Shown here one piece after another: positions 1 to 13,700 of a stretch of 64,000 nt of DNA. The notes beneath the pieces were generated by a model. It saw only the letters and a list, made by a program, of their open reading frames with translations, made no database searches and was not told where the DNA came from. A program made the translations under genes and the position numbers. This DNA comes from Chrysaora quinquecirrha (Eukaryota > Cnidaria > Scyphozoa > Semaeostomeae > Pelagiidae): the NCBI GenBank assembly GCA_014526335.1, contig JACTAT010000196.1, positions 62,001 to 126,000 on the forward strand, read 5' to 3'. Within the stretch, counting starts at the first letter, position 1. Every line of letters begins with the position of its first letter.

Positions 1-165
1 ACACATTTATGCCTGAAAAAGCGCAGAGAAATAAAACAAACTATCTTCACGAAGCTTGAGCCTGGGTGTTATTCTTATGTGCTCGCTTATGTGTTTCTTA
101 AATTTCAGCGATTTTGCGCCTGAATATTCTTATAGACTGTATTCTTATAAAAAAGGTGTGTATGT
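1..165. repeat. Right end of a word-repeat inverted element (TATTCTTA type), cut by window edge
   Basis: Around 60-160 the word ATTCTTAT recurs (near 71, 126 and 141) and the segment ends in the doubled word followed by TATAAAAAA and GGTGTGTA. This is the same right-end layout seen at 17.0, 23.2, 24.4 and 40.4 kb. The left end was not identified and may lie outside the window. Confidence 0.4.
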
Positions 166-240
166 AGATCAACTCAGACGATCTTTCTTTTAGATATAGG
201 TATACCAGATCACCTGCGATTTTCTAACTTTGATTTAATA

Positions 241-279
241 GTGATTTGTGAAAATAAACGATTTGTGCCTTGTATTTCG
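241..279 (+). repeat. Direct repeat pair (241-279 and 714-752)
   Basis: A 39-base segment starting GTGATTTG and ending TTGTATTTCG occurs twice in the same orientation with about five differences, 473 bases apart. The copies bracket the small acidic exon on the - strand. Nothing else identifies it. Confidence 0.6.
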
Positions 280-406
280 GTAATATATTTTTTAATGTTC
301 ACGCTGTCGCTTTTCATCCCAACATTGAAGTTCTGGAAAACTCAAAACTTTATACAAACACACAAAATATAAAAAATTTAACTTGAATTCAAACTGAATT
401 TCTTAC

Positions 407-451
407 CGAGTCAATGTTGATTTCGTCGGATTCAAATTCTTCATCGGACAT
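407..451 (-). CDS. Possible first coding exon of a leftward gene (acidic N-terminus)
   Basis: On the - strand an ATG at 451-449 opens MSDEEFESDEINIDS, then a strong donor (CTCG, GTAAGA) follows at 406. The peptide is highly acidic and reads like a genuine cytosolic or nuclear protein start. The next exon would lie left of base 407, and no convincing continuation was found in the remaining 400 bases, so the gene probably extends out of the window. The family is not recognisable from 15 residues. An in-frame open stretch continues upstream of the ATG, so the start itself is uncertain. Confidence 0.4.
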
Positions 452-987
452 AGCGCCAGTTTTTTTATCCAAAACAAGACAAGACTTCTTGATGATAAGT
501 CAAAACAAACTTTATTTCTTCAATTCCATTTCAGCGGTGCCGTGTTTGCGAGTACGATAGTGTCTTTTCGTTAGATACAGTATTTACTACAATAATTTCA
601 CTTCTCATGTAAGAAAAGCTTAACGTCTGATGTAAGTTAATGGAATGACCAAATCACAAATTTAATACATAATCAATATAACAGATTCTGCAACGAAGTT
701 TCAAGATGTGATAGTGATTTGAGAAAATAAACAATTTGCATCTTGTATTTCGAAACCTACAGCTTACAGGGGCTAAAGTGGCCACCCAGGGCAGGTGCGA
801 TAATAAGAGAACGCCCTGGGGACACCGTGTCGAAAGCATTAATTGAATTGGACATGCTCTGTCTCCCACCTTAAGACAACAATGGAAAAAGTTCATTATT
901 AATCAAGGTCCCTTGGGACCGATTTAACACACAACAATTAGCGATAGCAAACAAAGGCAAGAATCATCACCCGCTGTATTTGTAACA

Positions 988-1038
988 CCACCTATATGTA
1001 ACATCACCTATATGTAACATCACCTATATGTAACGTCA
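988..1038. repeat. Short tandem repeat, 16-bp unit, about three copies
   Basis: CACCTATATGTAACAT is repeated three times, the last copy with one change. It is a small local duplication in otherwise featureless sequence between 760 and 1,640. Confidence 0.85.
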
Positions 1039-1772
1039 CGTTACCACCCCCGCTCCATGGAAATAGCCCAGTGAGGGCTTTGGGGCCATGTGCCATTTTT
1101 ACAGTGAATTTGACAATCTACTATCAATAGCATAATTAGGCTATAAATACCAAGATGTTTCCACATGGTAATGTCCACAAAAAATAGGCCCATAGTAGTT
1201 TAAATAGATGAAGACATCTTGTTTCTTGATACAGAGGGTTAAAAAGTTCCCTTGCTTGTTGACAATTCATCAATAACCTTTTCTTTATCATCTTTTTCCA
1301 CTCTGATCCTGTTATCTTTCTGGTGGTTTCCAGATTTATGTCTTCCATTTGCCCCATTCGCTCTAGCAATTTCTTAGAAATGGTAGATGCAACTTCCCTT
1401 TATATCTTCAAGATGTTCTCCCTCTTTATTGTCCATAAAGTGCTTACTCCAATCTTATGTTGCTGCCGCCATTTTGTCAAACCGTCAGTTGTGTTGTATT
1501 TTTCCTGATACACGTCTACTGCGCAACTCTGAATTTTAACCAATGGAAGTACTTGTTCTTTAGAAGATTCCCCCTATTGACCAATCATACAGCCCGAAAC
1601 CTTCGGAACCCATGTAATCCCCACTTTGCTGAATAAACCAATCAGCATCGATTTTGTAAAACCTCAGGAATACTGAAAAAATGAGTGAATCCAGCGCAAC
1701 GGGGCAAAATAAAATGTACACTTTTGTGTACGCCAGGCCTTAAAGGGTTAAACATTATGCCTTCAAGAAAGA

Positions 1773-2750
1773 AAATGGCGAAGACAGAGGGAGGGAATCG
1801 TGGTGATGGATTTAAGCTGAACAACTGCCATGAATCGGAAAGTTCGTCTGTATCATTGCTACATGCCCATGTACACTTATCATCTGTAGATCTCAGAGCA
1901 ACAGAAAGAACATTCCTGGAACAGGAATCATTGTTTTGTCAATCTGATCAGGAATTTTCGTTGGTAAATTCATCAGACGTGAAAATCTATCAGTTCAAAG
2001 ATGTCGATAAATTTGCTTGTTTACGTCGATGGTGTTTTGGAGTAGGCCATGTTTTAAATGACCTTTGTGCTTCAATGTGGTTTTCCCACCTGCTAATTTT
2101 CCTTCAAAAAGTTGTGAATTTTGCTGCGTTTCCAGCTGGGGTACTGCTTTTGATCGGACAGATCGTGGACGGATTAGCAACGCCCATTGTTGGTATCGAA
2201 TCAGACAGGACTCCATACATGAAATATGGAAAACGTAAAATCTGGCATTTGGTTGGATGTGTTGCAGTTGCCCTGACATTTCCATTTATTTTCAACCTTT
2301 GCATTACTTGCGAGGATAGCCCCCACTGGTCATTGTTCATTTACTATATCCCTTTATCATCATCTACTCTTAAGTGCCTAATTGCTAGGGGTGGGGTCGG
2401 AATAGGTGGGGACTGGAACTTAGACCAAAATGTAATTGGCGGGTGGTTGAAATAAACGGGGGGTCGGAATTTGCTTGACAAGTGTCCTTATAGTACTTAT
2501 AAGGCAAGAAAATCCAAAGTTCTAACAAATAATAGAGAGTAAAAGTGAAACTTCACCCTTAGAAGGTCCCAGCAGACTAAGTAAGAAATATCAACATTAA
2601 TTTCAATGCCAATCTTAATAAGCGGGGGTCCTAATAAGAGCGGGGGGGGTTGTAAAATTTTCAAAAATTAATTAGCGGGGGGACGGCAATTAGGCACCTA
2701 AGAGTAAGGGCTTATTCGGTGGGCAAATTCGATGACTTGCGGTATTAATA
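1773..2750 (+). pseudogene. Broken duplicate of the MFSD12-like first exon
   Basis: An open frame from an ATG at about 1758-1773 reaches a stretch starting [17 protein letters not shown] and running to FIYYIP (ends about 2350). It matches exon 1 of the intact MFSD12-like gene at 4703 almost residue for residue, including the GQIVDGLATPIVGIESD segment. It has a longer acidic, Ser-rich N-terminus than the downstream copy. Right after YYIP the frame enters an inverted-repeat element (2367-2704). On the far side, ATTCGG-TGGGCA resumes homology to the intact exon, so the insertion lies inside the exon. A SINE fragment follows at 2762. No further exons of this copy are seen before the next copy begins. 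I infer a tandem first-exon duplicate, now dead. An alternative is a functional alternative first exon with a short readthrough end, which is less likely. Confidence 0.7.
2367..2704. mobile_element. MITE-like element with TA flanks, inserted in an exon
   Basis: Terminal inverted repeats of about 19 bases (CTCTTAAGTGCCTAATTGC at the left; its complement with one change at the right) are flanked on both sides by TA. The interior is G-rich (runs near 2390, 2455 and 2645) with no coding capacity. TA target duplication is typical of Tc1/mariner-type non-autonomous elements. A second, more diverged copy is at 18370-18848. Confidence 0.7.
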
Positions 2751-2761
2751 GTTAAACTGAC

Positions 2762-2850
2762 ACTGCAAAGTAATGGCGAACACTTGGACAAATTTTTTAA
2801 CAAGTGGCATACCCCAATAATAGATGGGATTCGAACACAATATTCCACAA
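2762..2850 (-). repeat. tRNA-derived SINE fragment
   Basis: Read on the - strand this contains the B-box word GTTCGAATCCCATCTATTA, then TATGCCACTTG and GTGTTCGCCAT. That is the same order as the SINE copies at 30.0-30.4 and 50.0-50.3 kb. The A-box half is missing. Confidence 0.7.
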
Positions 2851-3099
2851 TACAGGGCATCTTTTTAACATTGTAACTACTGGGCCATTGGCCCAGTGGG
2901 CCCTTTTCCCGGCCCCGTAGTAGAGCAAAATTTTTGGCTTTTGGCCCACTAGTGTGGGCCCTTTCCAAAACAAAACTGTTGTAATAGTTTGGGTTCACCA
3001 TTTGTTCTGAATTCAAAATCATATCAAATACTACTATGAAAACCACATGCATGTTATTAGTCACCAAGCCGATCGTTTCAGCTCAAAACTCCTAAGAAC

Positions 3100-3660
3100 T
3101 CCAGTCAATATCTAAATATACATCAATGGCACTGTAGAAGCCAGTGTCAAACTGGATGAGAGCCTTGAGCTGCATGACTTTGAGATAATACTGTTACAAA
3201 TCTCTCTGATCTTTCTAAAATCTTTGCGCAACTGTCTGAAAGATCCATGGCACTGGAGGCAACTATCTGAAATTAAACCATAGTAATCTGTCATTAAAAC
3301 GGTACTTCTTCAGCAACCGAATCGCAAATGTTTGGAATGACCCGCCTCAATCAGTAATTGATGCACGGCACAGAATGTGAAGACTTTCTAAAGAAGATTG
3401 GACAAATTCAGGAGCAATCAGTGCCCAATGCCTTGATATTTTATTATGTGCCAATGCACTTACATTTTCTTAAATACCTAATGCACTAATCTGAAGTGCG
3501 ATGTGCAACCCGTCCCTATGTAGACAATGTGTCACTTGGCCAATACTTAAACTATAACGTAGCTGTAGACGATCATACTGACTTCTCATTATAGGTGGCA
3601 AAAGCTATCTATGTATCTATGTCCCATGTATGTATATAAAATCTGAAATCTGAAATCTAC
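3100..3660 (+). mobile_element. 3' remnant of a non-LTR retrotransposon (CR1/L2-like)
   Basis: In one frame the + strand encodes a stretch with LSLKRYFFSNRIANVWNDPP, typical of the C-terminal tail of LINE ORF2 proteins (the FFSxRxxxxWNxLP signature). It runs into a short 3' region ending in a tandem ATCTGAAATCTGAA tail. The reverse transcriptase domain is absent. The call rests on this motif and the tail. Confidence 0.55.
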
Positions 3661-3813
3661 CTGACTACAAGAGTCCAGATTTTGGGTTTTGAAGATTCTG
3701 GGGGCTCAAGACTCCGGCTTTTTAAGGATTCGGGATTTTCTAGATTCCGACTTTTAAATATTCCCGGTTTTCTTGATTCCAAATTCCAGATTCCAAATTT
3801 TAAGGATAGGCCT

Positions 3814-4195
3814 ACACGTATTTTTTGTATAAGAAACTAAAAAATTGACCCAATACTGTACTGAAAGTTTCTTAAAATTTTCAAATTTTGAGTATTGAAA
3901 GTTTCTTAAGAGTTTCTTGAATGTCCGTATTGGCAACATACAGTAGTTATTCTATCTGAATGATGTTCCAAACCCTTCTATCGATCGTATTAAACGGTAT
4001 GGGTTTCCTGTTTGTCTACTTGTCACAGAAATACGCTATTGCAGACGAAGCACGGGAATTAAAAGAACATTTTCGCTCTCTGTGGTGAAAAGTTTCCTAG
4101 GTAAAAAAATTCCAGTACTGGAGTTTCTCAAATTTTTGGCCATCTGAGAGTCTGGGTTTTTTTATGAAGGGTTTCTTCTAAAAAAGAATACGTGT
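3814..4195. mobile_element. Word-repeat inverted element (GTTTCTTA type)
   Basis: The left end reads ACACGTATTTTTTG then TATAAGAAAC; the right end reads GGGTTTCTTC, an A-rich run, then TACGTGT. Internal copies of GTTTCTTA occur near 3867, 3899 and 3909. No ORF of note. It lies between the broken and intact MFSD12-like exons. Confidence 0.65.
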
Positions 4196-4702
4196 TTCCA
4201 TAGTATTCAATTGACCATGGTGTATCCGACAGAAAGCAAGTAAGATTCATAAATGGGTTTCAATGGTTTCAAAATATCATTTTGTTAGCAGCATAGATAT
4301 TTTACAAACTCTTAACGGTACTGGAAATCGGAAAATTTTAAGAGGGTCATTTTTTAGTTCTAATAAAAACTTTGCATTTGGAGTAAGTTTTTGCTAAGGT
4401 TGTGAGTGATTTTTCGACCCACTGACCTAGACCAGTCCAGTGTTCCTGTTCAGGTCACTTGCGTCTTGTCTTTACGCCTTTGGTTGATCACGTGCAATTG
4501 TTGTCATGTGATGAGGACAGACGAGATTCTCAAGAAAGAGAACAAGAGAAACATGATATGGCGGACAATCTCGTGATTAGATTGCGATATGGAAATAAAA
4601 TTTTGAGTTCTTTCTTGGCTCTCTGCATCTATGAAAGTCGAAGCTGATGCTAACACCTTTAGTCACGCAATGCTTATGTAATTATTCAAGAAGAAAAACA
4701 TA

Positions 4703-7700
4703 ATGGAAGGTGTAAAAATCTTGAGAAGACCTCTGAGAGCCGCAACAAAATGGAGTTACGGAGTAGGCCATGTCCTAAACGATTTGTGTGCTTCCATGTG
4801 GTTCTCGTACCTTCTGATTTACTTCCACAAAGTTGTTATTTTTGATAATGTTTCTGCTGGCATATTCCTACTTGTTGGACAGATAGCTGATGGCCTAGCC
4901 ACACCAGTTGTTGGGATAGAATCAGACAAAACGTCAAGTGTTGGATACGGGAAGAGGAAAAAATGGCATCTTGGTGGAACTATTGCTGTTGCTATTTCTT
5001 TTCCCTTTATTTTCGACCTTTGCATTTATAGCTGTGCAAACAACGAAAGATGGTCGCTGTTCTTCTATTATATTCCATTTATCGTTCTTTTTCAATTCGG
5101 ATGGGCAGCAACTCAAATTTCACATTTAGCTCTGATTCCAGAGTTAGCTTCTAACACAAATGAAAAAGTTCTATTAAATGCTATTAGGTGAATTTAGATT
5201 ACTTTCTACTTCCATATTCCTTGCCCAATATAGCCAGTTGCATATGTAAATCAGGTATTTCGTTACCCTACCAAAAAACACGTGAGAAAACATTGTATGG
5301 AATCAGTAGAAAAACTTTTTCAAAATTGAGACCAGTCATCATACAAAATAAAAATATCAACTGAAAACAAGTACAAGAATCAATAAATGGCCATGAGAGG
5401 CAGAACAGTTTTAACAATGTTGAAGCTGTGTTTGTTCATTTGTCGAAAATTTTAAATGCATTTCCATGCAAGGGCTTCATCCTGTTAGACTGATGTTTCT
5501 TATCAAGGTTTTTGTTAAAAAATGTTGTGGCTTATATTAATGTATCATTAGAGATACAATGTGAAAAGCCATGATACAAAATGGCCAGGTCTTAAACCTG
5601 TGACCTCTGGCTTTGTAATCAAAAGCTCTGTCACCTGAACCACCTGGCCATGGGATCTTAAAAAGTTCTTAATTCTACACATTGCTCCCATTGTCCTTAG
5701 CAATAAGTAAATATCTTCAGTTTAAATGTTTTGCATCTGTTTGTAGGTATGGATTCACCATATTTGCCAATGTATTTGTTTATGCTGTATTTTGGCTCAT
5801 ATTTGAGTTGAATTCTACTCCTGGAAGTCTTGGACGTCAGGATGCTCCAAAGTTTAGGGTAAATTAATTAAATTTCTTTTTTTCTTGTCCTATAGAATGA
5901 AAATGATCTTTATATTATAGAATTATAAGTGCAACTCAGTCATTGCAGGCCAGTTTGTCGGTCCAGATTTAAGACTCACATAACCAACCTATCAGATTAT
6001 ATTAATTTTGCAAAATTTCTATAGTTTGCAAAATTTTTATCTGCAAAATGTCTACCCTTAATGCATCTTCATGATGGTTTCATAAATAGATATTTTTTGA
6101 AATCACAATCTTAAACTTTTTAATATGTTGAATTTGTTGTAAAGCTTTGCCTTATGAAATTTTTTTCTTTTTAGAAACTTGTACTGATTATAGTTCCAGT
6201 TGGGATACTTTTCTCTTTGATATTTCATTTTGGAGTGAAAGAAAAACAAGTTCAAGTTAGTAAAGAAGAAAGTTTTGCAAAACAGTCATGCCAGAAACTG
6301 AAAAAGACTACTTGGACGTCATGGTTTAAAGAAGTGCAGTTTTGGCAGGTAAATTCTCATTTTTATCAGTTGTTATCTGTTTTTTATCAGTTCAAAAACT
6401 TCAAAGATTAAGGCTGTGTTCTTCTAAAACTTTTTTGATTCCACGGAGACTTGAAACAAGAAAAAAAAAGAGCTCATTGATTCAGTCTTCCAAGCAAATT
6501 TCAGGTTTCTAGGAAGTAGCCTCTGACTTTCTGATTTTTCTTCTTGCACAAATGCATCTGTCTCAACAAATCCAAGCAATTGATAAAAATTTTAACCTGG
6601 CAACTGACAAGTCTTTAACACGAATCATGAAATTGTGATAAACAGTGGAAACATTTTTGGGCATTCTGCAAAGGTTTTTTTTATCTGACACTTCTCAGAG
6701 TGTTTCCATCTACATTTTGGTTTTGATTTGGACAGATTCCAAAATGCTGAGAGGAAACAAGGATCTAGCTATATGTGTACCGAGGGAAACTTGTCACCCC
6801 GTCTTTCCCTGAGGAGGTATTTATTGAATTGATGCAGCCTGCCACCAGATCGGTGGAGTTCAGGTTCAATGATGAGATGTACCAACAAAGTGATGGGTAA
6901 CCCATTTGGACCGTGTTAGCTAAGATCTTTGTTGGATTTGACGAAGGCTAACTTTTTGGCTAAACATTAAAACCTTGGTTTATTTTAGATATGTCGATGA
7001 CACTTTTGCTTTATTCCAAAAACAGTCAGATTGCCACCTTTTCCTCCAATAACTCAATGTTCTGATTCCATCTCTCAAGGTTACATTTGAAAAGAGGCAA
7101 AACAACTCCTTACCATTTCTTTCGGGGGATGGCAAAGTAGCTTAGATACTACAATGAAAAAAATGATACAATGCTGAATCAATCAAACTTTTTGCTTCAC
7201 TCCAAAAGAACACACCCTAAAGCTCCAATTTTCAAACCTGACCTTTGATTATTTATATCAATTAAAATGACTTGGGGGGGTTGGAAATCTGTATAGAAAA
7301 TTTCAACCTACAAAGCAGAAAAATAATAGTTTACATGAGGAACACATACCAACATTTCCAAGTAATTTCTGGTTTTCATGAGGCGTCTGCTTAATGGCCA
7401 ATCAATAACTGTTTGAAGCATGACCTTAGAGTTGTAAGAGTTAATGTATAATTTCTTTTTTTTCAGATTGGGGTTATCTATATGATGACAAGATTAGTAG
7501 TGAACATTTCACAAGTTTATATTCCATTGTATGTCACAGACTCACTCTTTCTTGACAAAGTAAGTTGCCAGCCAATTCATTTGTTTTCATTGTTTTTGAA
7601 AGCAGATTGAAACATGTGATATTTTACACGATAAATTGTTGTTTGAACTGGAAGCAGAAATATACTGCGGACTAACCTCCTGTTTGCATTATACTAGATT

Positions 7701-10700
7701 CAAAGTGGTACTGGGAACTTAGTAGGCTCACCCCGTATAACTTTATTTGTAGTAACGTGGAGGGTATGCAGTATAGTAGAGGTTGTCAATGCAATGTGGA
7801 GGGATAATGTCAATACAGTGGAGGCTTATCATTTGTAACGTGGAGGGATATCACCAGTACAGTGAAGGGTGCCAACGCAACGTGAAGGGTTATCATCAGC
7901 CCAATGGAGGATACAAAGTATCGTGGAGGGTAATCATCACTACAGTGGAGGGTTAACATTTGTAACGTGGAGGGATTCTTGCTGCTATATACAGCATATC
8001 AAATTCAATAACACCATCCTTATGATCCTTCACCGCCACATTAGCGTGTTTTTAGAAATGTATTTTGAGACTGATAACAGCATACATTGTTTCTTCTTCA
8101 GAAATCTATTGCTATCATCCCATTAGTCATATATGTCAGTGGAATATCAGCAACTGCATTTGTGAAGCCATTGAGTTCTTTCTGTGGTTTGAAGGTAAGA
8201 CTACTGCACTACTGGTTTTCTTTTATATAAACGTGTTTTTCTTTAAATTTGCTCTGTAAACTTGACAGTTTTTTTACTTTTAGATTACGTATCTCATTGC
8301 CGCTCTTTTGATTATCGCCTCTTGGTAAGTAACGTAACGAAATGAAATTTGCCTTCTTTGATACCCTTTTAATTGAATGTTCAATGAAAATTTTTGACTA
8401 ATAAGGTCCAGAGCATATTAAGCATATTGCGCTATTTAGTAGCCCTGCATACAGCTCTTTCAAACCTTCAGGCATTCAAGAATTTTCAAGCATGGCCAGA
8501 ACTTCTTATGACGCAACATGAAACACCCAATAAATATGTGTATCTATATAATATCATGATCAAGAACATCAAACCCCAGGATGGATTTGGTCACGAGTGG
8601 CATACATCAAAGGATGGGTTTCGAACCTAGTCTGCCTGGTCAGAAAACAAAGGACAATTCCACTAAGCTTAAAGGGAATCGACAAGGCTAAGGCAGGGCC
8701 AGCAGGGTGTTTTAAGAATAGCCTATTCAATCACTTTGAATTTTAAAGCAAGTTAGTCACGGCAATGATTTTCTACACCGCACAATAGAGTTGGTTTGTT
8801 GTTCATTACCAGATGACAATAGTTTATTTATGGTATCTGAGAGCAATTGGCCCGTGCCAGCTTTAACCTTGTTGATTCCCTTTAAGACCTCGATGAAATC
8901 GGGTAACCATATATACCCAAGGAGTTAGTTTCCCAACTGGCACTTCAGAACTCTTTTTCTGGCAGTTATACCCCAAATATGCTGCTCAGGTGTGTGCTTG
9001 CATGATAATGTTACTTGTACTGCTTGCTCACTGACACGTTTTAACCAAGGGTATTAAATCGTTGGATTAACCTATCAGAGTCCAGCATTTTTAAACGGGC
9101 TTAATTGAAGTGAATGTATTGGTTTTGTCGTCATAGTGACATGCTTGGCCATTTGGTAACAAATTATCGAAACAACGTTGCTTAACAAACACTGTAGTTC
9201 TTTTGAAGTAAACGCAGTTTTTTTATAAGCAACCGCTTATAAGCAACCAAGATATAGAAGGCCTGAAAGTTTAAGAAACGTATAGTACCACAGGAAGAAG
9301 ACCTAAGCAACTTCTTAAATTTTTTATAATTTATATCACTGCAAGCAATCAAGGATTGATCACAATAGAAGCTATTTCCATTCTTTTGTCGTCAAAATTC
9401 GCATATAAACGGAGTGTTTTTCGTTAAGTGAGGCATTTCATTGAGGAGTTTCCGTTTAACTTTCAATACCAAGTCTCAAATGGTAACAATATCATCAGGG
9501 AGAAATAATTTCAGTCAACTTATGTGCAATGTTAGATTTTGCTGTTTTTCTAGCCTCTATACTATTCTTAGGGCAAAAAAGATACAGTTAAAATTAAGCA
9601 ACTATTAAGCAACTTTTGCTACTAAAAGGTAGCCATAAAAGGTCCATAAATAAGCAACTTTTGGAACTAGGGCCGAGCGAAGTTGCTTATAAAAAAACTG
9701 TGTGTAATAGCCCTAGCAGACAATATAAAGGGTAATGAGCAAAAGGGCTTTTTGGGCTACTTGTATGCTAGTTTCCTTAACTTGGGGTTTTGCTGTCAAC
9801 ATGACTCTTGAAAATGCACAAAATCAAAGAATCGAAAAAAGCTCAATTTTAACTGAACCTTAAACTGCTTCAAAGCGGTTTAATTACAGCAACCAAGGAG
9901 TTTATCACTATTTGAACTGAATTAACCAATCAACATGTTAATTTTTTATCATTTGACCTACCCGTGTTAGTTGATTTATGAATCTGGAAGGAAATCGTTG
10001 CTGGTTTTTTATGCAAATTAATTCTTGTTTATTGAACTTCTAACGATTTCAATTGAAGAGGTTTCAAAAAAAGTTGAATTAATACTAGGAAGATAAAATA
10101 AGATAACTAAGATAGTCTAACTTGTGCAAAGTTCATTCCAAGGCAAAGTGACGTTATTGACCACGAAATTTCTATTTTTGTAACAAGACATCGATAGGTT
10201 TATGTTGCGGTTTAGTCCCGGAATAGAAACTGAAGTTCTTTACTTCGCCACTGTTTTTAGGAGGAACCCATGAAAGACATCAAAATACCCTGAAAATATA
10301 CAGCAGTAATTTAAGTTTCTTTTGAACCAGCTGGTGAAGTCTGTGCACCAAAAGAATCATCAATGTCTAGACGACGAAATTATACAGCTATTTTGTTACA
10401 GTATGCCTGCAAAACCCTCAAGAAGCATGAATCAAAATGGGCTAAAATGACAAGATTTAGTTAGACTATGTTGGTTCTGTTATTTTTTTTATCTTGATAC
10501 TAGTAGCTTTGAGCTTTTCTGTATTGATTCTGCCATTTTTGTTTGTTTCTCTTGGTACACATTTTCTCATTAAATACTTTTTTATTTTCATAGTTTTTGG
10601 TTGTGGGTGATTGGTGGTACAACAGGAAATAATCGCTTAGAAGTTTACGGTGCTGCTGTAATACTTGGTGTTGGAAGCACGACTCTGTTGATTACGTCAC

Positions 10701-13700
10701 TTGCTATGACTGCGGAACTTGTCGGTGACAACACGGTAAGAGATCCTCTTGTTAACTGTTGGCTGATTCTTCAAGGTAGCGGTTCATACAATATTTACGT
10801 CACAGCTGCAGAAATTCTTGAAGGCCATTTGCTCCCAAGAAAAAATTATATTGACGAAAAATTGCGTATGGTTATCAAAAGACCAGCTACGTTAGGGAAA
10901 ACATCTAAAAGTAGCCGTTAACACCGGTAATGGAGTGCTGCTCCGTAGGAGCCATGAGTCTATCCAAGATTCTGGTAGATGAAATAAATATTGCTTGAAC
11001 GTTTCAATATCCATCTTTATCTATCCTTTTCTTGCTGATTGATGTTAGAGTTCCTCTCACTTTTGTCTTGCCTCGAACTCGCAGCTTTGCTTCGATTTTC
11101 ACGCCATCTTGTGTTTTCTACAAACGGACTCATTACATGAGTTGCAGTCATAGCTATTGAATTGAACCGACCATTCTGTAGCAAGTCTAGGCTACAAACA
11201 TAAACCATGGCACAGTCCATGTCACACAAACGAAATTACAATTTTTGCAGGAATAAAGTGCTGCTATGAAGGCGCTTCTAAACTTTCATTTTGTATATAA
11301 CAACACATATACAATACATATGCAATACAACATATACATTGATACACTGATAAGTAAATGGATAAGTTTCGCACTGAAAACTCTCATTGAAAAATCTTCA
11401 GACGAAAAAGTTGTTGACTCTATCTTAGCTGTTTCGAAAATTTCGCTCTATCTTAGCTGTTTCGAAAATTTCAAAAATTTTCGAAAATTTCGAAAATTTC
11501 GCTTTCATCAAGTACATTTTCAATGTAAAATCGTTGTATTTAGCAAGTTTGCGGCCAGCAATAACCAGAAATGGCATATCACACATCTATTGAAAGTATT
11601 TCCATAAAAAATATTGTCATTATTGTTTCGGACAATTTTAGGGACACTTTCAGTCGTTGGGACAGTTAAGTAAAGTTGAAGTAGAACTTCCTTTTTAGTA
11701 GAAATTTCGTAACTGTCTTTTTTGGTCATCCGAAGCTTATCTATCTAATGTGAGTAAGCACCGATGTTCATAGTTATAAAGAGCTTAAACTACAACACTC
11801 AATTCTGAGATATTCACATCAAACACTAAATTCCTTTGCTTCCATAGAACCTTTTTGGTCAACTTTCTGCATCATTTCTGTGAACGATGACATTTGCGAA
11901 TGAAATGCAGTATAAAACGTCCCATCATACAGATTTGTCGTATGCAACTGACTTACTGCAACCTCATCATCAAGTGGCTCTCATCCCATGATACGATATA
12001 CGTCTCGTACATTCTCAACCACCAATCGATTTAGGCTGGTTGTCAATTGTGTGAAATTTCTGACCCTGGCACTAAAACATCACTGACTTCCAAAGAAATT
12101 GTTCTGAACTGAATAGTGCGAAGGAATGTATTTATTTTTCAAATCAGCATGAGCTAGCTTTCATATTCCCCCTAGGGACAAAGTTGGATAAATTGCATAC
12201 TGCTTAAGTCATAGTTGCATAATTCGCTTCTGGACTTAATCGCTGAATGCACTAACTACTACTTGAAAGTAGGCAGTTATTGCAAAGTAGATAGAATTTT
12301 TTTCCCCCCAGTTTTTAGCGCAAATCATATAAATGAATTCTTCGAAGATTTCAAAACAAATGCAGAATAGGAAATTCAATCTAAATATTGTGATTTATTT
12401 CAACTGAGTTTGAATTGGCATTCAGTTTCAAACTAATCTGTTTTTCAGATTAGATAAATTATATTTCTAAATGGTACACTTGTGTTTCTTATTTCAGTGC
12501 ACTGGTGCTTTTATATATGGTGCCATGAGTTTCTTTGATAAAGTCGCTAATGGTGTCGCAGTTATGCTTATTCAGAAGTTACATCCAGGCACAGATGCTC
12601 CTCCTGGCAGGCAAGTACCTAATCTATCCGTAAATACGTTTATTATTATGACGGACACCATCCAAATCAACATCATCGTCATCAACATCGTCACCATTAT
12701 CGTCATTGTAATCATAATCATCATCTCAACGATCACAGCCACCATCATTATCACCTTTGCCATCACCACCGATCATCATTAGTTTCATCATCATCATCAT
12801 CATCATCAAAATCATCATCACCATTATCACAATCAATCACCATAGTCATCATTGTCATCACCATTATCAATCATCACAATCATCGTCAATTATAGTCATT
12901 GATCTTCAATAGCATCATCATCATCATCATCATCATCGTCAAAATCCTCATCACCATTATCACTATCAATCATCAAAATCATCATCAATTATCGTCATTG
13001 ATCTTCAATAGTATCATCATCATCGTCAAGATCGTCAGTATCATTGTTGTCGTCGCCATTACCAACATCGTTATCGTTATCAATCAACTGTCTACTTTTG
13101 TCAACTATTATATCTAGTTTTCACTCATCACTTTTACAGTAAAACCAGATGTCCAACATGTGCTCATTATTATCGAATGGTGATGACTTTCGTTCCTGGT
13201 GGTGCAGCAGTTCTTGCTCTTATTGTACTAGCCACATTGTCGAAATCAAAGATTGGTTCTAAGAAGAAATGTACGTATCTATTCATTTGTCTTTATTGCT
13301 AGCTTTTTTGTTTGTAGGCTTCTTCTTGTTTGCTCCGAATTGATCAGAATAATTCTGCGAAGAACCCTCATTTGGACGCCTTATATGCTGGTGTTTATTC
13401 ACTTTAGAAGGAGCTATAAAGCTTGCTAGATCCGTGTGACGAATCAAACAGATCTTCAAAAACATGGACGTGAAGAAACTTTCTTTGGAAAAAATCTTGT
13501 AGACGTCATAATGAATTGCAAATGGAGCAGCCTTAAGCTAAGCAGCAATATGCAGCAAAGAAAACCTTTATATCGTTTGATTGAATGCATTGTACTTTTT
13601 GTCAAACCTGTGTTGAGTATTTTGAAGTTGTCAGGGCTGACATAATGGCCTTTAGAGAGGGAACAGAAAATATTGGCTCGTGCGATTAGTCCGTTTATTG

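Noticed and set aside
2760..2800. Continuation of the duplicated transporter exon past 2750
   Set aside because: Apparent similarity to the end of the intact exon is better explained by the SINE tail GTGTTCGCCAT on the - strand.
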